Below are positions 7,446 to 16,598 of a stretch of 64,000 bases of DNA, one piece after another (the first letter of the stretch is position 1; every line of letters starts with the position of its first letter). The notes under the pieces were generated by a model. It was not told where the DNA came from. It ran no database searches and was given only the letters and a program-made list of their open reading frames with translations. Position numbers and translations under genes: made by a program. Source of the DNA: JAMXLO01 sp963812505 (lineage in GTDB: Bacteria > Pseudomonadota > Alphaproteobacteria > Acetobacterales > Acetobacteraceae); contig CAWEVM010000003.1 of the NCBI GenBank assembly GCA_963812505.1, forward strand, positions 124,001 to 188,000. The letters run 5' to 3'.

Positions 7446-8462
7446 ATGGCAGGCACCAGCGGAAGCCGTATCGTCGCGGACGTGGACTTCGACCGGAACG
7501 GCCGCCAGCACGGGTTTCTGCGGCTGTTCCACTCGGTGCACAGCTCGGCGTATGGCTTCATCCCGATCCCCATCGTAGTGCTGAAGAACGGCACCGGCCC
7601 GACCGCGCTGTTCGTGTCCGGCACGCACGGCGACGAGTACGAGGGCCAGGTTGCGCTGTGCAATCTCGTGAAGTCACTGGACCCGGCGCGCATCCGGGGG
7701 CGCGTGATCATCCTGCCGGCCGCAAACTTCCCGGCCGCGATGGCGGGGCGGCGCACATCGCCGATCGACGAGGGCAATTTGAACCGGCTGTTCCCGGGTG
7801 ATCCGGACGGGACGATCACGGAGCAGATCGCCTATCACATCGAACATGAATTGGTGCCGATGGCCGACCTGGTGTGCGACCTGCACTCCGGCGGGTCGTC
7901 GCTGATGTATGTGCCGTCCGCGCTGTTCGGCGGTTGGCAGCGCGACGGCAGCACGGCGGAGGGGGTCGCGGCGCTGAAGGCGTTCGGCTCGCCGATCGCG
8001 TATGTGGCGGAGGCCAATCAGGGCGGCGCGAAGACGCTGTCCGGTGGTGCCGCGCGTCATGGCGTGATCTGCCTCGGCACCGAGGCCGGCGGATCGGGCC
8101 ACGTCACGCGCTCGGCGCTGCGCATGGTCGAGCGCGGCGTGGTCAACGTGCTGGTGCATCTTGGCATTCTGCCCGGCGCGGATCGCATCGCACCCGATGG
8201 GCCGACGCGGTTTCTGGAGGTGGGTGGCTCCGATTACTTCGTCTATGCGCCTGAGCAGGGGCTGTTCGAACCGCTCGTGGAGTTGGGCGAGATGGTGCGC
8301 GCGGGGCAGCCGGCGGCACGCATCCATCTGCCGGAGACGCCGTGGGCGGAGCCGGTCACCGCAAATTTCGCGCATGACGGGTTCGTGCTGTGCAAGCGGA
8401 TTCCTGGGCGCACAGTGCGGGGCGATTGTCTGTTCCACCTGGGCACGGATATCGCGTTGTAG
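7446..8462 (+). CDS. Succinylglutamate desuccinylase/aspartoacylase-family protein
   Basis: The 338-residue cytosolic zinc hydrolase has the M14/AstE-AspA metal site: SGTHGDEYEGQ (H and E ligands), NRLFPG and CDLHSGGSS (second His). The family removes acyl groups from N-acyl amino acids or related amides such as ectoine precursors. Substrate is unknown. It starts at ATG 7446 after a GGGAG ribosome-binding site. Confidence 0.88.
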   Translation: MAGTSGSRIVADVDFDRNGRQHGFLRLFHSVHSSAYGFIPIPIVVLKNGTGPTALFVSGTHGDEYEGQVALCNLVKSLDPARIRGRVIILPAANFPAAMAGRRTSPIDEGNLNRLFPGDPDGTITEQIAYHIEHELVPMADLVCDLHSGGSSLMYVPSALFGGWQRDGSTAEGVAALKAFGSPIAYVAEANQGGAKTLSGGAARHGVICLGTEAGGSGHVTRSALRMVERGVVNVLVHLGILPGADRIAPDGPTRFLEVGGSDYFVYAPEQGLFEPLVELGEMVRAGQPAARIHLPETPWAEPVTANFAHDGFVLCKRIPGRTVRGDCLFHLGTDIAL

Positions 8463-8516
8463 TCCAGGCCGTGTTGAGCGGCTGCGACGCCGCGCCCGCG
8501 GGTTTGAATGCCGGGA

Positions 8517-9134
8517 TCAGGGCGGGCCGGTGCCGGCTGGGGCGGGTGATTGCAGAGACGGCGCGGGCCAGGCGAGAGGCCAGGATGCGGCGGCGCGATG
8601 AAATGCCCGATCGATGATGTCCTTCACCAAGTTGGCCAGGTTGCCGTCGTAGCGAATGATGAGATGGCTCAGCTCCCGCCACAACGGATGGTTCGGCGTG
8701 ATGCCGAGGTCGCGGCAGATGTCGGCGATGACGGCGCCGATCGGACGGCGACGGACCTCGTCGGCGATCTGCTCGGGCGTGGGTATCGCCGGGTCAGGCC
8801 CGGGGACAAGGGCCGAGGTGGCGGCTTCGGTGGACCGGGCGGCGGCGCTGGCGGGTGGCGATCGGCGGTGGGAGGGAGTGCGTGGCGGCGCGGGCTCGGC
8901 GTCCAGTTTGGCGGCTGTGCGGATGACCCTGGCCTCGAGTGCCTCGGCACGGAGGAGGCCGCGGGTGATGCGCGCGAGGATCAAAGCGATGTCGCTGGCG
9001 CTGAACGGGTGCTGGTTGTCGCGGAGCGTGGCGGCGAGCTGCCTGCCGTAGTCGATGAGCTGGCGGACGAGGCAGATGAGCCGGCCGGCACGGCTGGGTT
9101 TGGGGGCGGCTGTGGTGGCCTCGGTGGCGGACAT
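8517..9134 (-). CDS. Hypothetical protein (lineage-type)
   Basis: The 205-residue protein has two helical blocks, residues about 15-80 (RLICLVRQLIDYGRQLAATL; LARITRGLLRAEALEARVIR) and 125-190 (DEVRRRPIGAVIADICRDLG), joined by a Pro/Ala-rich linker of about 45 residues. I recall no assigned function. ATG 9134 is chosen over a TTG two codons upstream. It is convergent with the deacylase, and no partner gene is adjacent. Confidence 0.6.
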   Translation of the reverse strand: MSATEATTAAPKPSRAGRLICLVRQLIDYGRQLAATLRDNQHPFSASDIALILARITRGLLRAEALEARVIRTAAKLDAEPAPPRTPSHRRSPPASAAARSTEAATSALVPGPDPAIPTPEQIADEVRRRPIGAVIADICRDLGITPNHPLWRELSHLIIRYDGNLANLVKDIIDRAFHRAAASWPLAWPAPSLQSPAPAGTGPP

Positions 9135-9280
9135 GAACAAACAAGGAACATAGACCGGCGGCCTGTGTCAAGGAATTTGTTCCCAGTTATCCTTGCGAAC
9201 CAGTAATATAATCCTGTGAGTCAGCGAGCGTGATGGGCTGTGTGAACTGTCTCCAGCTTGAGAGTACAATCAGTCCAAAC

Positions 9281-9306
9281 AAAAGGGGCCGCTGTTACGC
9301 GGCCCC
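9281..9306 (-). terminator. Rho-independent terminator of the OmpA gene
   Basis: The stem GGGGCCGC/GCGGCCCC with a six-base loop (9285-9306) is followed on the minus strand by a T-rich stretch (TTTTGTTTGG). It lies about 50 bp after the stop of the outer-membrane protein gene. Confidence 0.85.
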
Positions 9307-9353
9307 AGTAATGTTGGTTCGGAAGTCGCCCTTCTCGCGACAGTGCCAGCAAG

Positions 9354-10496
9354 TCAACGGATGACGATCTCCACCCGACGATTCTGCGGCTCGCGCACGC
9401 CTGGACCAGTCGGCACCAGGAGGCGCGTGTCACCGAAGCCCTGAATGGTGATCGCATTCTTCGGGACGCCGTCCGCAATCAGTTGCGCCTCAACCGCTTT
9501 GGCGCGACGAATCGATAGTCCTTGGTTGTACTGCGGCGTGCCCGATGTATCGGTATAGCCGTTCACCTCGATCCGCGTGTACTGCACCTTGGTGGAGTTG
9601 GCCGCCGCTTCCGCGATGATCTCGCGCGCCCGATCTGTAAGGTTGTACTTATCCCAATCAAAGAACACCAGATAGGACCGCGCTGGCGCTGCTGCTGGAA
9701 CTGGCGCGGGGGCCGGCGGGGGCGGTGGTGGCTGGCCAAAGTTGTAACGCAAACCAATCATCACGGAATGATTGAAGTCATTACCAAGCTTCGCCGTGCC
9801 GAAGGTGACTGGGGCATCGAAGGCGGCCTGGGTTGCAACGTTGTATTTGCGTGACCCCATGCCGAAGAAGCGATATTCGACGGTCATCGCCAAGCCACGC
9901 ACCGACGGGATCGGCACCGCGCCACCGAGGATGAACTGATACGCAATCGCGCCGTAGGTGTCATTCGAGGCGACACTGGGGAACCCTGTGGTGCCGGACG
10001 CCGTAAACCCGCTCTGATGCGCCCACTGGTAGCCAACACCGACACCGATATACGGCGCAAAGTAGGGCACGGTCAGACCAGTGGTCTGCGCCAACAGATT
10101 GGTCATATCGTACAGCACGTTGACCATCGGGCCGTACTTCATTTCCCTGCCGCCGGCGCGGGCCGGGAAGCCAAAGTTAAGCCCATGTGCGAACTGATTG
10201 TTGCGATAGTCGCCTTCAATCTCGACACGGATACCATTGGGCAAGGCCCAGCCGACGCTGCCTATACCAGCCAACCCGAAATGAGATTGCAGGGATGCGT
10301 TTCCCGCCGTGCCGGTGGCGTTGATCAGATGTTGGTTCTGCAACCAATTGAACCCCGCCCCGCCTCCGATATACAGCCCGCTGAGCGGTGGTGCTGGTTC
10401 CAAGGAGGGCAGCGGCATCTGCGCGTGCGCCACAGACGCAATGCCCAACGTCGCAACGGTTCCTAGCAAGAGATGACGTGGTTTTGCCCGTATCAT
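9354..10496 (-). CDS. OmpA-family outer membrane protein
   Basis: The 380-residue protein has a signal peptide (to about residue 25, VAHAQ), an eight-strand type beta-barrel (residues 35-255; LYIGGGAGFNWLQNQH, VSIGLRYNFGQ-like final strand), a proline-rich linker (PPPPPPAPAPVPAAAP) and an OmpA C-terminal peptidoglycan-binding domain (YTRIEVNGYTDTSGTPQYN, LSIRRAKAVEAQL, GFGDTRLLVPT, NRRVEI). It anchors the outer membrane to the wall. It is monocistronic with its own terminator. Confidence 0.93.
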   Translation of the reverse strand: MIRAKPRHLLLGTVATLGIASVAHAQMPLPSLEPAPPLSGLYIGGGAGFNWLQNQHLINATGTAGNASLQSHFGLAGIGSVGWALPNGIRVEIEGDYRNNQFAHGLNFGFPARAGGREMKYGPMVNVLYDMTNLLAQTTGLTVPYFAPYIGVGVGYQWAHQSGFTASGTTGFPSVASNDTYGAIAYQFILGGAVPIPSVRGLAMTVEYRFFGMGSRKYNVATQAAFDAPVTFGTAKLGNDFNHSVMIGLRYNFGQPPPPPPAPAPVPAAAPARSYLVFFDWDKYNLTDRAREIIAEAAANSTKVQYTRIEVNGYTDTSGTPQYNQGLSIRRAKAVEAQLIADGVPKNAITIQGFGDTRLLVPTGPGVREPQNRRVEIVIR

Positions 10497-10957
10497 AGCC
10501 CGTCCTTTGTCAGAATCTGCTTGCTTCTGACGCGTCTTCCACCATTGTCAATCGCATCCCAGCCTTTTGGGGCAACCCCAGCATGAGCAGCCGATCTTTC
10601 TGTCGTTCATGTGGCCTTTGGGCAACTGCCGAGTTTGCAGTCCAGCATTTGAGGGAGGTTGCCTGCGCTTCTGCGCCTGTGGCGTTGTGCTGCTGACGCG
10701 TAGACAAAACGAATTGCGACGAACTTCCTTTTTGCCAGAGATCGGCTGCAATAGTGGAAACGCTTGTGCCATGATCATCGTTGACCGCAATGGCCGCTCG
10801 GTGAGCTGGTGTGACATGATCAACTGCGATGGTGCTACGTCACCGCCTTCCTCGAAAACGAAGTTGGTCGCGAAATGCATGCCGAACTCCAGACCCCCAC
10901 GGCGGCTGCGGCCACGCCGACTGGATGGGCAGAGCCTGCCGCTGGCGTAGGGCGTAG
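10497..10957. other. Non-coding or decayed stretch
   Basis: About 460 bp between the OmpA promoter end and the frameshifted lipoprotein. Open frames exist on both strands, but their Cys/Pro/Arg-rich translations look random and have no ribosome-binding sites. The part next to 10497 must hold the OmpA promoter. I see no other feature. Confidence 0.5.
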
Positions 10958-11255
10958 CTACAGCGGAGTGATGCCAGTAACCGAGGGCGGAGCCTGCTGC
11001 CATCCCTGTGTTGCCATGCAGGCGTTGGTCTTCACTTCGTCCACCCCTACACCAGACTGCACATTATAGCCCAGGGTGCTCACCACCGTCGTCGCACTAC
11101 GGTGCCGACACTGCGCCAGGTCCGTACTGTATTCAGTGGCGCCGTAGTTGAGGTGGGAGACGTTCTCGGTACTGCTGAGGCGGTACGCAGGCGCCAAGCA
11201 TGAACAAGGGAATGGCCAGATACGACCATCGGGGTGGCAGGCTACGGTGATGCAT
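10958..11255 (-). pseudogene. Frameshifted small lipoprotein
   Basis: From ATG 11255 (GGGAGAAA ribosome-binding site) the frame reads a lipoprotein signal, MHHRSLPPRWSYLAIPLFM followed by the lipobox LGAC, and hits a stop after 38 residues. The +1 frame continues with a normal secreted-protein sequence ending KTNACMATQGWQQAP, but has no start of its own. The join would fall near 11170-11195. An intact version would be a lipoprotein of about 97 residues. A real pseudogene or a sequencing indel are both possible. Confidence 0.6.
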
Positions 11256-11314
11256 TACACTTTCTCCCATGTTGTCTCTATTGAGCACCGAGGCGGTGAT
11301 GGCGTTGCCGGCAA

Positions 11315-11601
11315 TCAAGCAGCCACCTGATCAAGGGCGGTCTGGTCGCCCGGCACCCGATAGACGCTGGTCCGATCCCCAGTCTGCTGGCGATTTCCGA
11401 GGGCCTGACGCCTTCCTCCTTCAGCCGGGTGTCGCCGTCGCGGACATAATTCAGAGCCGCCCCAAGCTGCTCGCGTTGGGCGACTGATGAGACCTGCTCG
11501 CTGAAAATCTTGTCGCACCCGGCGGCGCGAAGCTCCCGCTCCTGGGCTTCGAGACCGGCGACTTGGGCAAGCGATGATGTGCGCGCGTAGCCGATCAGCA
11601 T
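11315..11601 (-). pseudogene. Serine recombinase remnant (internal deletion and frameshift)
   Basis: The N-terminus (MLIGYARTSSLAQVAGLEAQ, EQVSSVAQREQL) is the catalytic start of a Tn3-type resolvase/invertase with the nucleophile Ser in ARTSS. After NYVRDGDT the sequence jumps to the C-terminal helix-turn-helix (KEEGVRPSEIASRLGIG), so roughly 85-100 residues with the rest of the active site are gone. A further -1 frameshift near 11370 separates it from the family ending VYRV...GDQTALDQVAA. It cannot be active and marks a decayed mobile element. Confidence 0.85.
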
Positions 11602-11611
11602 GGCGAACTCT

Positions 11612-11678
11612 GTCTCACATGAAACTATGGCGGAACGATACCACGGGTCTCAAATCTGTCGAGCAATTTGTGTGAGAC
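11612..11678. other. Inverted repeat upstream of recombinase remnant
   Basis: GTCTCACA at 11612-11619 and TGTGAGAC at 11671-11678 form perfect 8-bp arms, with another GTCTCA between them. Sites like this just upstream of a resolvase gene are candidates for its resolution site. This is inference from position. Confidence 0.35.
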
Positions 11679-11692
11679 GGGGCTGCCGGTGA

Positions 11693-11716
11693 TCCAATAG
11701 GGGTTGCCCTATTGGA
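11693..11716. terminator. Hairpin downstream of the efflux operon
   Basis: Perfect 10-bp inverted repeat TCCAATAGGG/CCCTATTGGA with a four-base loop. It is 90 bp beyond the stop of the MFS gene and could terminate that operon, although no T-run follows on the minus strand. It could also belong to the decayed mobile element. Confidence 0.4.
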
Positions 11717-11806
11717 CAGCGCGCTCAGTGAGATTCATATCTTGGAAGACGGCTTCTGACGAGGCCTTCTTCTGATGGCAGCTCCTTCACGCGGCGTGTG
11801 CTCGCC

Positions 11807-13426
11807 TTACTCGCCCCCGATCCGAGCGCCTTTCTCTGCGACGGAGCGTTTCATCAGCAGCACAACGAACACAAGTGCCACCATGACAATGGCGAGCACC
11901 CAGAACACGTCGAAATAGGCGAGCGCCGATGCCTGTTGCTGGCGCAGGTTTGCGAGCGTCTGCAAGGCCAGTTGCTGCGCCGCGACCGGATCTCCGGTCT
12001 GCTGCAGGAACGGTCCGGTTGCCTGATGGAGGAAGGAATTCGCAGCCGCGTTGAAGGGATCGAGCGATTCACCAAGGCGGAGGCTGTGGAACTGGTCGCG
12101 TCGTTCCTGTATCGTCTGCGCCATCGAGGTCCCTACGCTGCCGCCCTCATTGCGCAGGAGGCTCAGCAGGCCGACCGCCGCGCCGCGCAGTGCGAGTGGC
12201 GTGTAGAGGTAAGCCGCCACGTTTGCCGGAGCGAAGCACATCGCAAGCCCGATGATCAGCACCACCCGCGGCCAGACGGCCTGCCCCGGACTGATGTCCA
12301 GGTTCATCTGCGACATCCAGTAATTCCCCGCGGCCATGGTCAGCAGACCCGCGGCGATCACCCACCGCGCATCGACGCCACGGCCGAGCGCGCGCCCAAC
12401 GAACGGCATGGTGACGACGGCAAAGAAGCCGGCCGGCGACATGACCAGTCCGGCGCTCAATGCATCGTAGCCGAACAGCGACTGGAGCAAGGCAGGCAGC
12501 GATGTGCTGGCGGCGTACAGCACCGCGAAGGCGCAGAAGATGATGATGCAGCAGGCGGCGAAGTTCCGTTCTCTCAGCGGTCGGAAATTGACCACCGGGC
12601 TCGGATGGCGCAGTTCCCAAAAGATCAGCGCGACAAGGCCCACCGCGAACAGGATCACCAGCATCTGCACACGCCAGAACGGGTCGCCCAGCCAGTCCCA
12701 TTCCTGGCCTTTGCTGAGCGCCACCTCCCAACAGACGATGACGATGACCAGCAGCGACAGACCAACGCCGTCAAAGCTGAACGGCCGCTTTCGCAGCTCT
12801 ACGCGCTGTGCGGTGAGGTATTCGGGGTCCCGGAGCGTGATGGCACAGGCGCCCAGGGCCAGCAGGCCGACGGGGATGTTGATCCAGAACACCCACCGCC
12901 AGGAGTAGCTGTCGGTTATCCAGCCGCCGAGAGTGGGACCGACGACTGGCGCGATCAGTGCGGCCAGGCCGAACAGCGTCATGGCCATGCCTTGCCGCTC
13001 GACCGGGAAGGCGTCCAGCAGCACGCCCTGGCTCGACGGCTGAAGACCACCGCCGGCAAGACCCTGGAGCACGCGGAACAGGATCAGTTGACCGAGACTC
13101 GTGGCCATGCCGCACAGCCCCGAGGCGAGGGTGAATACGGCGATGGAAAGCAGGAAGTAGTTGCGGCGCCCCACATGCGCGATCAGCCAGCCGGTGATGG
13201 GCAGGATGATCGCGTTGGCGGCAAGGTAGCTGGTGATGACCCATTCGCCGTCATCGACCGTGGCCGACAGCCCGCCCGCGATATAACGCAGCGCCACGAC
13301 AGCGATCGTGGTGTCGAGCACCTCCATGAAGGTCGGCACCACGACGACAGCGGCGACGACCCAGGGATTTACTGCCGCGCGGGATGGGGAATTCAGGGGT
13401 GCCGACGACGCGACTGTGCCGCTCAT
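11807..13426 (-). CDS. emrB: MFS multidrug efflux transporter, DHA2/EmrB type
   Basis: The 539-residue inner-membrane transporter has about 14 hydrophobic helices. It shows DHA2 motifs: FMEVLDTTIAVVAL (motif D1), WVITSYLAANAI, GRRNYFLLSIAVFT (motif A) and the motif C region APVVGPTLGGWITDSYSWRW. It uses the proton gradient to expel lipophilic compounds. Its start overlaps the stop of the HlyD-type adaptor by four bases, so the two form a pump; no TolC-type channel is in the window. Confidence 0.93.
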   Translation of the reverse strand: MSGTVASSAPLNSPSRAAVNPWVVAAVVVVPTFMEVLDTTIAVVALRYIAGGLSATVDDGEWVITSYLAANAIILPITGWLIAHVGRRNYFLLSIAVFTLASGLCGMATSLGQLILFRVLQGLAGGGLQPSSQGVLLDAFPVERQGMAMTLFGLAALIAPVVGPTLGGWITDSYSWRWVFWINIPVGLLALGACAITLRDPEYLTAQRVELRKRPFSFDGVGLSLLVIVIVCWEVALSKGQEWDWLGDPFWRVQMLVILFAVGLVALIFWELRHPSPVVNFRPLRERNFAACCIIIFCAFAVLYAASTSLPALLQSLFGYDALSAGLVMSPAGFFAVVTMPFVGRALGRGVDARWVIAAGLLTMAAGNYWMSQMNLDISPGQAVWPRVVLIIGLAMCFAPANVAAYLYTPLALRGAAVGLLSLLRNEGGSVGTSMAQTIQERRDQFHSLRLGESLDPFNAAANSFLHQATGPFLQQTGDPVAAQQLALQTLANLRQQQASALAYFDVFWVLAIVMVALVFVVLLMKRSVAEKGARIGGE

Positions 13427-14991
13427 TGCCCAGCGCCTGACGAGCGGGTGCCCGACGCGCTTGCGGTCGGACCGGGGCTCGGAGACGGCGCGATATTGGT
13501 CTGCGGCACATAGGTCTGGAGAAACTTGCCGGCATCGGGTCCGCTTGCCGGCTTGTTGATGTAGACATAGGGAACGACTGAGGTGCCGATGAACAGAGGT
13601 GTCTGATCGGCGTTGTAATCGACGAGGTCGATCCGGACCGGCAACCGCTGGACCACCTTGATGAAATTGCCCGTGGCGTTCTCCGGCGGCAGCAATGCCA
13701 AGGTTGATCCGGTCCCCTCGGTGAAGCCGGAGATACGACCTTTGAAGACGTGCTTGCCGCCGTACATGTCAACGTCGAGATCGACCGGCTGCCCGATACG
13801 CAGATCGCGCAACTGCGTTTCCTTGAAGTTGGCGTCGACCCAGATTTCGTTGAGCGAGCGAACTGCCATCAGATTCTGGCCGACCTGAACAAAGTTGCCC
13901 GGATTGACGTTGCGGCGCGTGACGACGCCGTCGATCTCCGCGATGATGTCGGTGTAGCGAAGATCCAGTTCGGCCTGCGCGAGATCGCGCCTGGCGGCTT
14001 CCAGTTTCGCCTCGGCCTGTTTGACGGCCGGGGCATTGGCTGCATAGCGAGCGAACGTGGTGTTGACGTCGCCCAGTTTATAGAACTGGTCGAGCATCGC
14101 CTTCGGACCCTGGTCGAACGAGTGCACGACGCCGAGTTGCGCGGCACTCTGAATGAGCGCCGCCTGCGCCTGGAGGACGGACGAAAACGTCTCGTCGAGA
14201 TCGGCCGGCACCTGGCCGAGATCGCCGCCCCCCTCAGGTTGCGCCGGCAGCCCCAGCGAGACGCGGATCTGGTAGACTTCGGCCAGGGTCTGGGTGAGTT
14301 CCGCGCCAGCCGTCGTCAGCGCCGCTTGCCGCCGGTCGTACACCTCACGCGACACGTCGTCTCTGACGACGAGCTGCTTTGCCCGATCGAATTCAACCTG
14401 CGCCAGCGTCAGTGCGGCCTTGCTCTTGTTGATAGTGGCGACCCGTGCGTGTAGCAGCGCGACCTGGTTATCGACATTCTCCACGGCGTGTTGCAGATCC
14501 CAGCGTCGGCTCATGGCCTCCGCTTCGATCGCGCGTGCCGCCGCGTTGGCGGCCTGCAGGTCTGCTTTCGCGGTGTCGACCGCTGCCTGCTTCTCGGAGA
14601 CCGCGATCCGGTACGGCTCCTTGTCCAACTCGGCGAGGATATCTCCCTTGCGCACACGGTTGTTGTCATCCACCAGAACGCGGGAAATCTGTCCTGCCAC
14701 GCGGGGTGCCACGAACGTTACGTGGCCATTCACGTAAGCGTCGTCCGTGGAGACGGTGTTGAGCATCGTTTTGACCCACGGGATGCCGAATACCAGGAGA
14801 ACCGCCAGGACAGCAACGCCGAGCACACCGGCCAGTAGCTTTCGCTTCCGCGGAGCCTTTTGGGCTTTCTGCGGTACGGGGCTAGCCTGCGGCGATGCCT
14901 GCGCGGACGGCGTGTCGTCCGTAGCCGAAGCATCGCCATTCGTTGTCGGCTGCGCGCTGATCGAACCTTGCTTGTTATTTTGCTCGGTCAT
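13423..14991 (-). CDS. emrA: HlyD/EmrA-family membrane fusion protein
   Basis: The 522-residue adaptor has a Ser/Ala/Pro-rich cytosolic N-terminus, one transmembrane helix (about residues 57-76, LLAGVLGVAVLAVLLVFGIP), the biotinyl-lipoyl strand VSTDDAYVNGHVTFVAPRVA, a long coiled-coil hairpin (residues 130-335) and a beta-barrel (DIIAEIDGVVTRRNVNPGNF). It is longer than E. coli EmrA. ATG 14991 is used because the 17 codons upstream look non-coding. It bridges the MFS pump to an outer-membrane channel. Confidence 0.9.
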   Translation of the reverse strand: MTEQNNKQGSISAQPTTNGDASATDDTPSAQASPQASPVPQKAQKAPRKRKLLAGVLGVAVLAVLLVFGIPWVKTMLNTVSTDDAYVNGHVTFVAPRVAGQISRVLVDDNNRVRKGDILAELDKEPYRIAVSEKQAAVDTAKADLQAANAAARAIEAEAMSRRWDLQHAVENVDNQVALLHARVATINKSKAALTLAQVEFDRAKQLVVRDDVSREVYDRRQAALTTAGAELTQTLAEVYQIRVSLGLPAQPEGGGDLGQVPADLDETFSSVLQAQAALIQSAAQLGVVHSFDQGPKAMLDQFYKLGDVNTTFARYAANAPAVKQAEAKLEAARRDLAQAELDLRYTDIIAEIDGVVTRRNVNPGNFVQVGQNLMAVRSLNEIWVDANFKETQLRDLRIGQPVDLDVDMYGGKHVFKGRISGFTEGTGSTLALLPPENATGNFIKVVQRLPVRIDLVDYNADQTPLFIGTSVVPYVYINKPASGPDAGKFLQTYVPQTNIAPSPSPGPTASASGTRSSGAGQ

Positions 14992-15212
14992 GTCGGGCAC
15001 CCGTTGCAAGGGGTGAAGGGGACAGTGTCGCAAGGCTACCACTCGTCGTGACTGGAAGCATACCTCCGCCGACAGTTTGTTTCGTCACTGCGATCGCGGT
15101 CGTCCTCTTCATGGCGCTAGGGCTATCGAACGGGTACACTGAGATGCGGAAGCTGCATCGAACTGATCCGTCGCTTATGCAGCGTCTGGGCCTCGAACAA
15201 AGGAGTTTGAGC

Positions 15213-16154
15213 ATGGCAACCTCCGATACACTTCGCTACACGAGGATCCCTCTAACCCACGGAGCCGGCGCGATCCCTGCCGTCGGGTTTGGCACGCTGA
15301 TCCCGGATCCTGTCGTGACCGAACAAGCCACGAAGACCGCATTGGACGTGGGATTTCGACATCTCGATTGCGCGGAGCGATATCGCAATGAAGAGGCGGT
15401 TGGTGATGCGATGCAGGCAGCGTTCAAGGAGGGGACGGTTCGACGGGAGGAGGTCTTCGTTACCACGAAGCTATGGAACAGTAACCATCGCCCTGAGCGG
15501 GTCAAGCCAGCCTTTGACGCGAGCTGCCGGCGACTGCAAGTCGACTATGTCGATTGCTATCTCATCCATACGCCGTTTGCCTTTCAGCCCGGCGATGAGC
15601 AGGACCCGAGGGACGAGCGCGGTCAGGTTATCTATGATCGCGGGGTGACGTTGGTCGAGACGTGGGGGGCGCTGGAGCGTCTCGTTGACGACGGCCGGTG
15701 CAAGTCGATCGGCTTATCCGATGTTACGTTGGAGAAGCTGCGAGAGATTGTTGCGGCAGCGCGGATCAAGCCTGCCGTGGTGCAGGTCGAATCCCATCCG
15801 TACCTTCCTGAATGGGACCTGCTCGATTTCTGTCGAGAGCACGGGATTGTAGTGCTGGCGTTTGCAGCGTTGGGTCATGGCATGAGTCCGAAAGTGTTGG
15901 ACGATCCCGTGATCACAGGCATCGCACAGCGCGTCCACAAGACGCCGGCTCAAGTTGCGCTGGCCTGGGCCGTACAACGCGGCACTGCTTGCCTGACCAC
16001 TTCGACCACACCTCACCGCATCCGAGAGAACTTTGAGATATCGGCGTTGCCTGAAGACGCCATGCGCGAGATGCGGGAGGGCATCAAGACGAACCTCCGG
16101 TTCAACACGGTAGTGGAGACAGGCGTGCCCGGCTTTATTCCCCGAGCCAGTTGA
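15213..16154 (+). CDS. Aldo/keto reductase
   Basis: The 313-residue NAD(P)H-dependent reductase shows the AKR barrel and tetrad: Asp/Tyr in GFRHLDCAERYRNE, Lys in VFVTTKLWN and His in CYLIHTPFAF, with the cofactor region ...TSTTPHRIREN near the C-terminus. It reduces aldehydes or ketones. ATG 15213 has an AAAGGAG ribosome-binding site; the frame is open upstream without one. It diverges from the efflux pair across 221 bp. Confidence 0.9.
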   Translation: MATSDTLRYTRIPLTHGAGAIPAVGFGTLIPDPVVTEQATKTALDVGFRHLDCAERYRNEEAVGDAMQAAFKEGTVRREEVFVTTKLWNSNHRPERVKPAFDASCRRLQVDYVDCYLIHTPFAFQPGDEQDPRDERGQVIYDRGVTLVETWGALERLVDDGRCKSIGLSDVTLEKLREIVAAARIKPAVVQVESHPYLPEWDLLDFCREHGIVVLAFAALGHGMSPKVLDDPVITGIAQRVHKTPAQVALAWAVQRGTACLTTSTTPHRIRENFEISALPEDAMREMREGIKTNLRFNTVVETGVPGFIPRAS

Positions 16155-16175
16155 ACTGACCTGATCGGATGGCCA

Positions 16176-16598
16176 TCAGTCTCGGGGAAGCAAGAGCAAC
16201 GAAAACCATGCGAAATACGACACGACAAACCCTGCCGCCATCAGGTGGGTCATCCATAGAGTGAATCGCACCGGGACCGGCGAGCCGCCGGTGTCGCCAA
16301 GAAGCTTGACGATCTCATCAAGCTTGCGATGTGCCGCGGTGACGTAGTGCCGAAAGATCAAGATGCCGGCGAGGGCTATAACGTGCAGCAACAGGCAGGC
16401 GATCGGCACTCCATACCGCAGCGCGAGCCCTCGTAGCCCTTGTCCATACTCGCCGATGGCGAGGAAGGCGATGGCCGCCACGAGGCTGAATGTCAGGAAA
16501 AAGCTGAACCAATTGACGAAGGCTGTCGTGTTTGTCCGCAGATGGGCGTTGATCTCCTGGTACTCGAGGACTGGCAGGCCGGTTTCGCTGGAGGTCAC
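16176..16598 (-). CDS. Small four-helix membrane protein, unknown
   Basis: The 140-residue protein has four predicted transmembrane helices (VNWFSFFLTFSLVAAIAFLA, a second near IACLLLHVIALAGILIF, then a soluble loop and a C-terminal WMTHLMAAGFVVSYFAWFS). Family not recognised. It starts at GTG 16598, whose last two bases form the stop of the DUF983 gene (GTGA overlap), behind AGGAG. The coupling suggests it works with the DUF983 protein. Confidence 0.7.
   Translation of the reverse strand: MTSSETGLPVLEYQEINAHLRTNTTAFVNWFSFFLTFSLVAAIAFLAIGEYGQGLRGLALRYGVPIACLLLHVIALAGILIFRHYVTAAHRKLDEIVKLLGDTGGSPVPVRFTLWMTHLMAAGFVVSYFAWFSLLLLPRD

Noticed and set aside
10548..11003. Long open frames on both strands after OmpA
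   Set aside because: Arg/Pro/Cys-rich translations without ribosome-binding sites; they look like chance frames in GC-rich DNA.
11798..13513. 571-codon open frame antisense to the MFS gene
   Set aside because: Shadow of the transporter; low-complexity His/Gln/Arg-rich translation with no domain.
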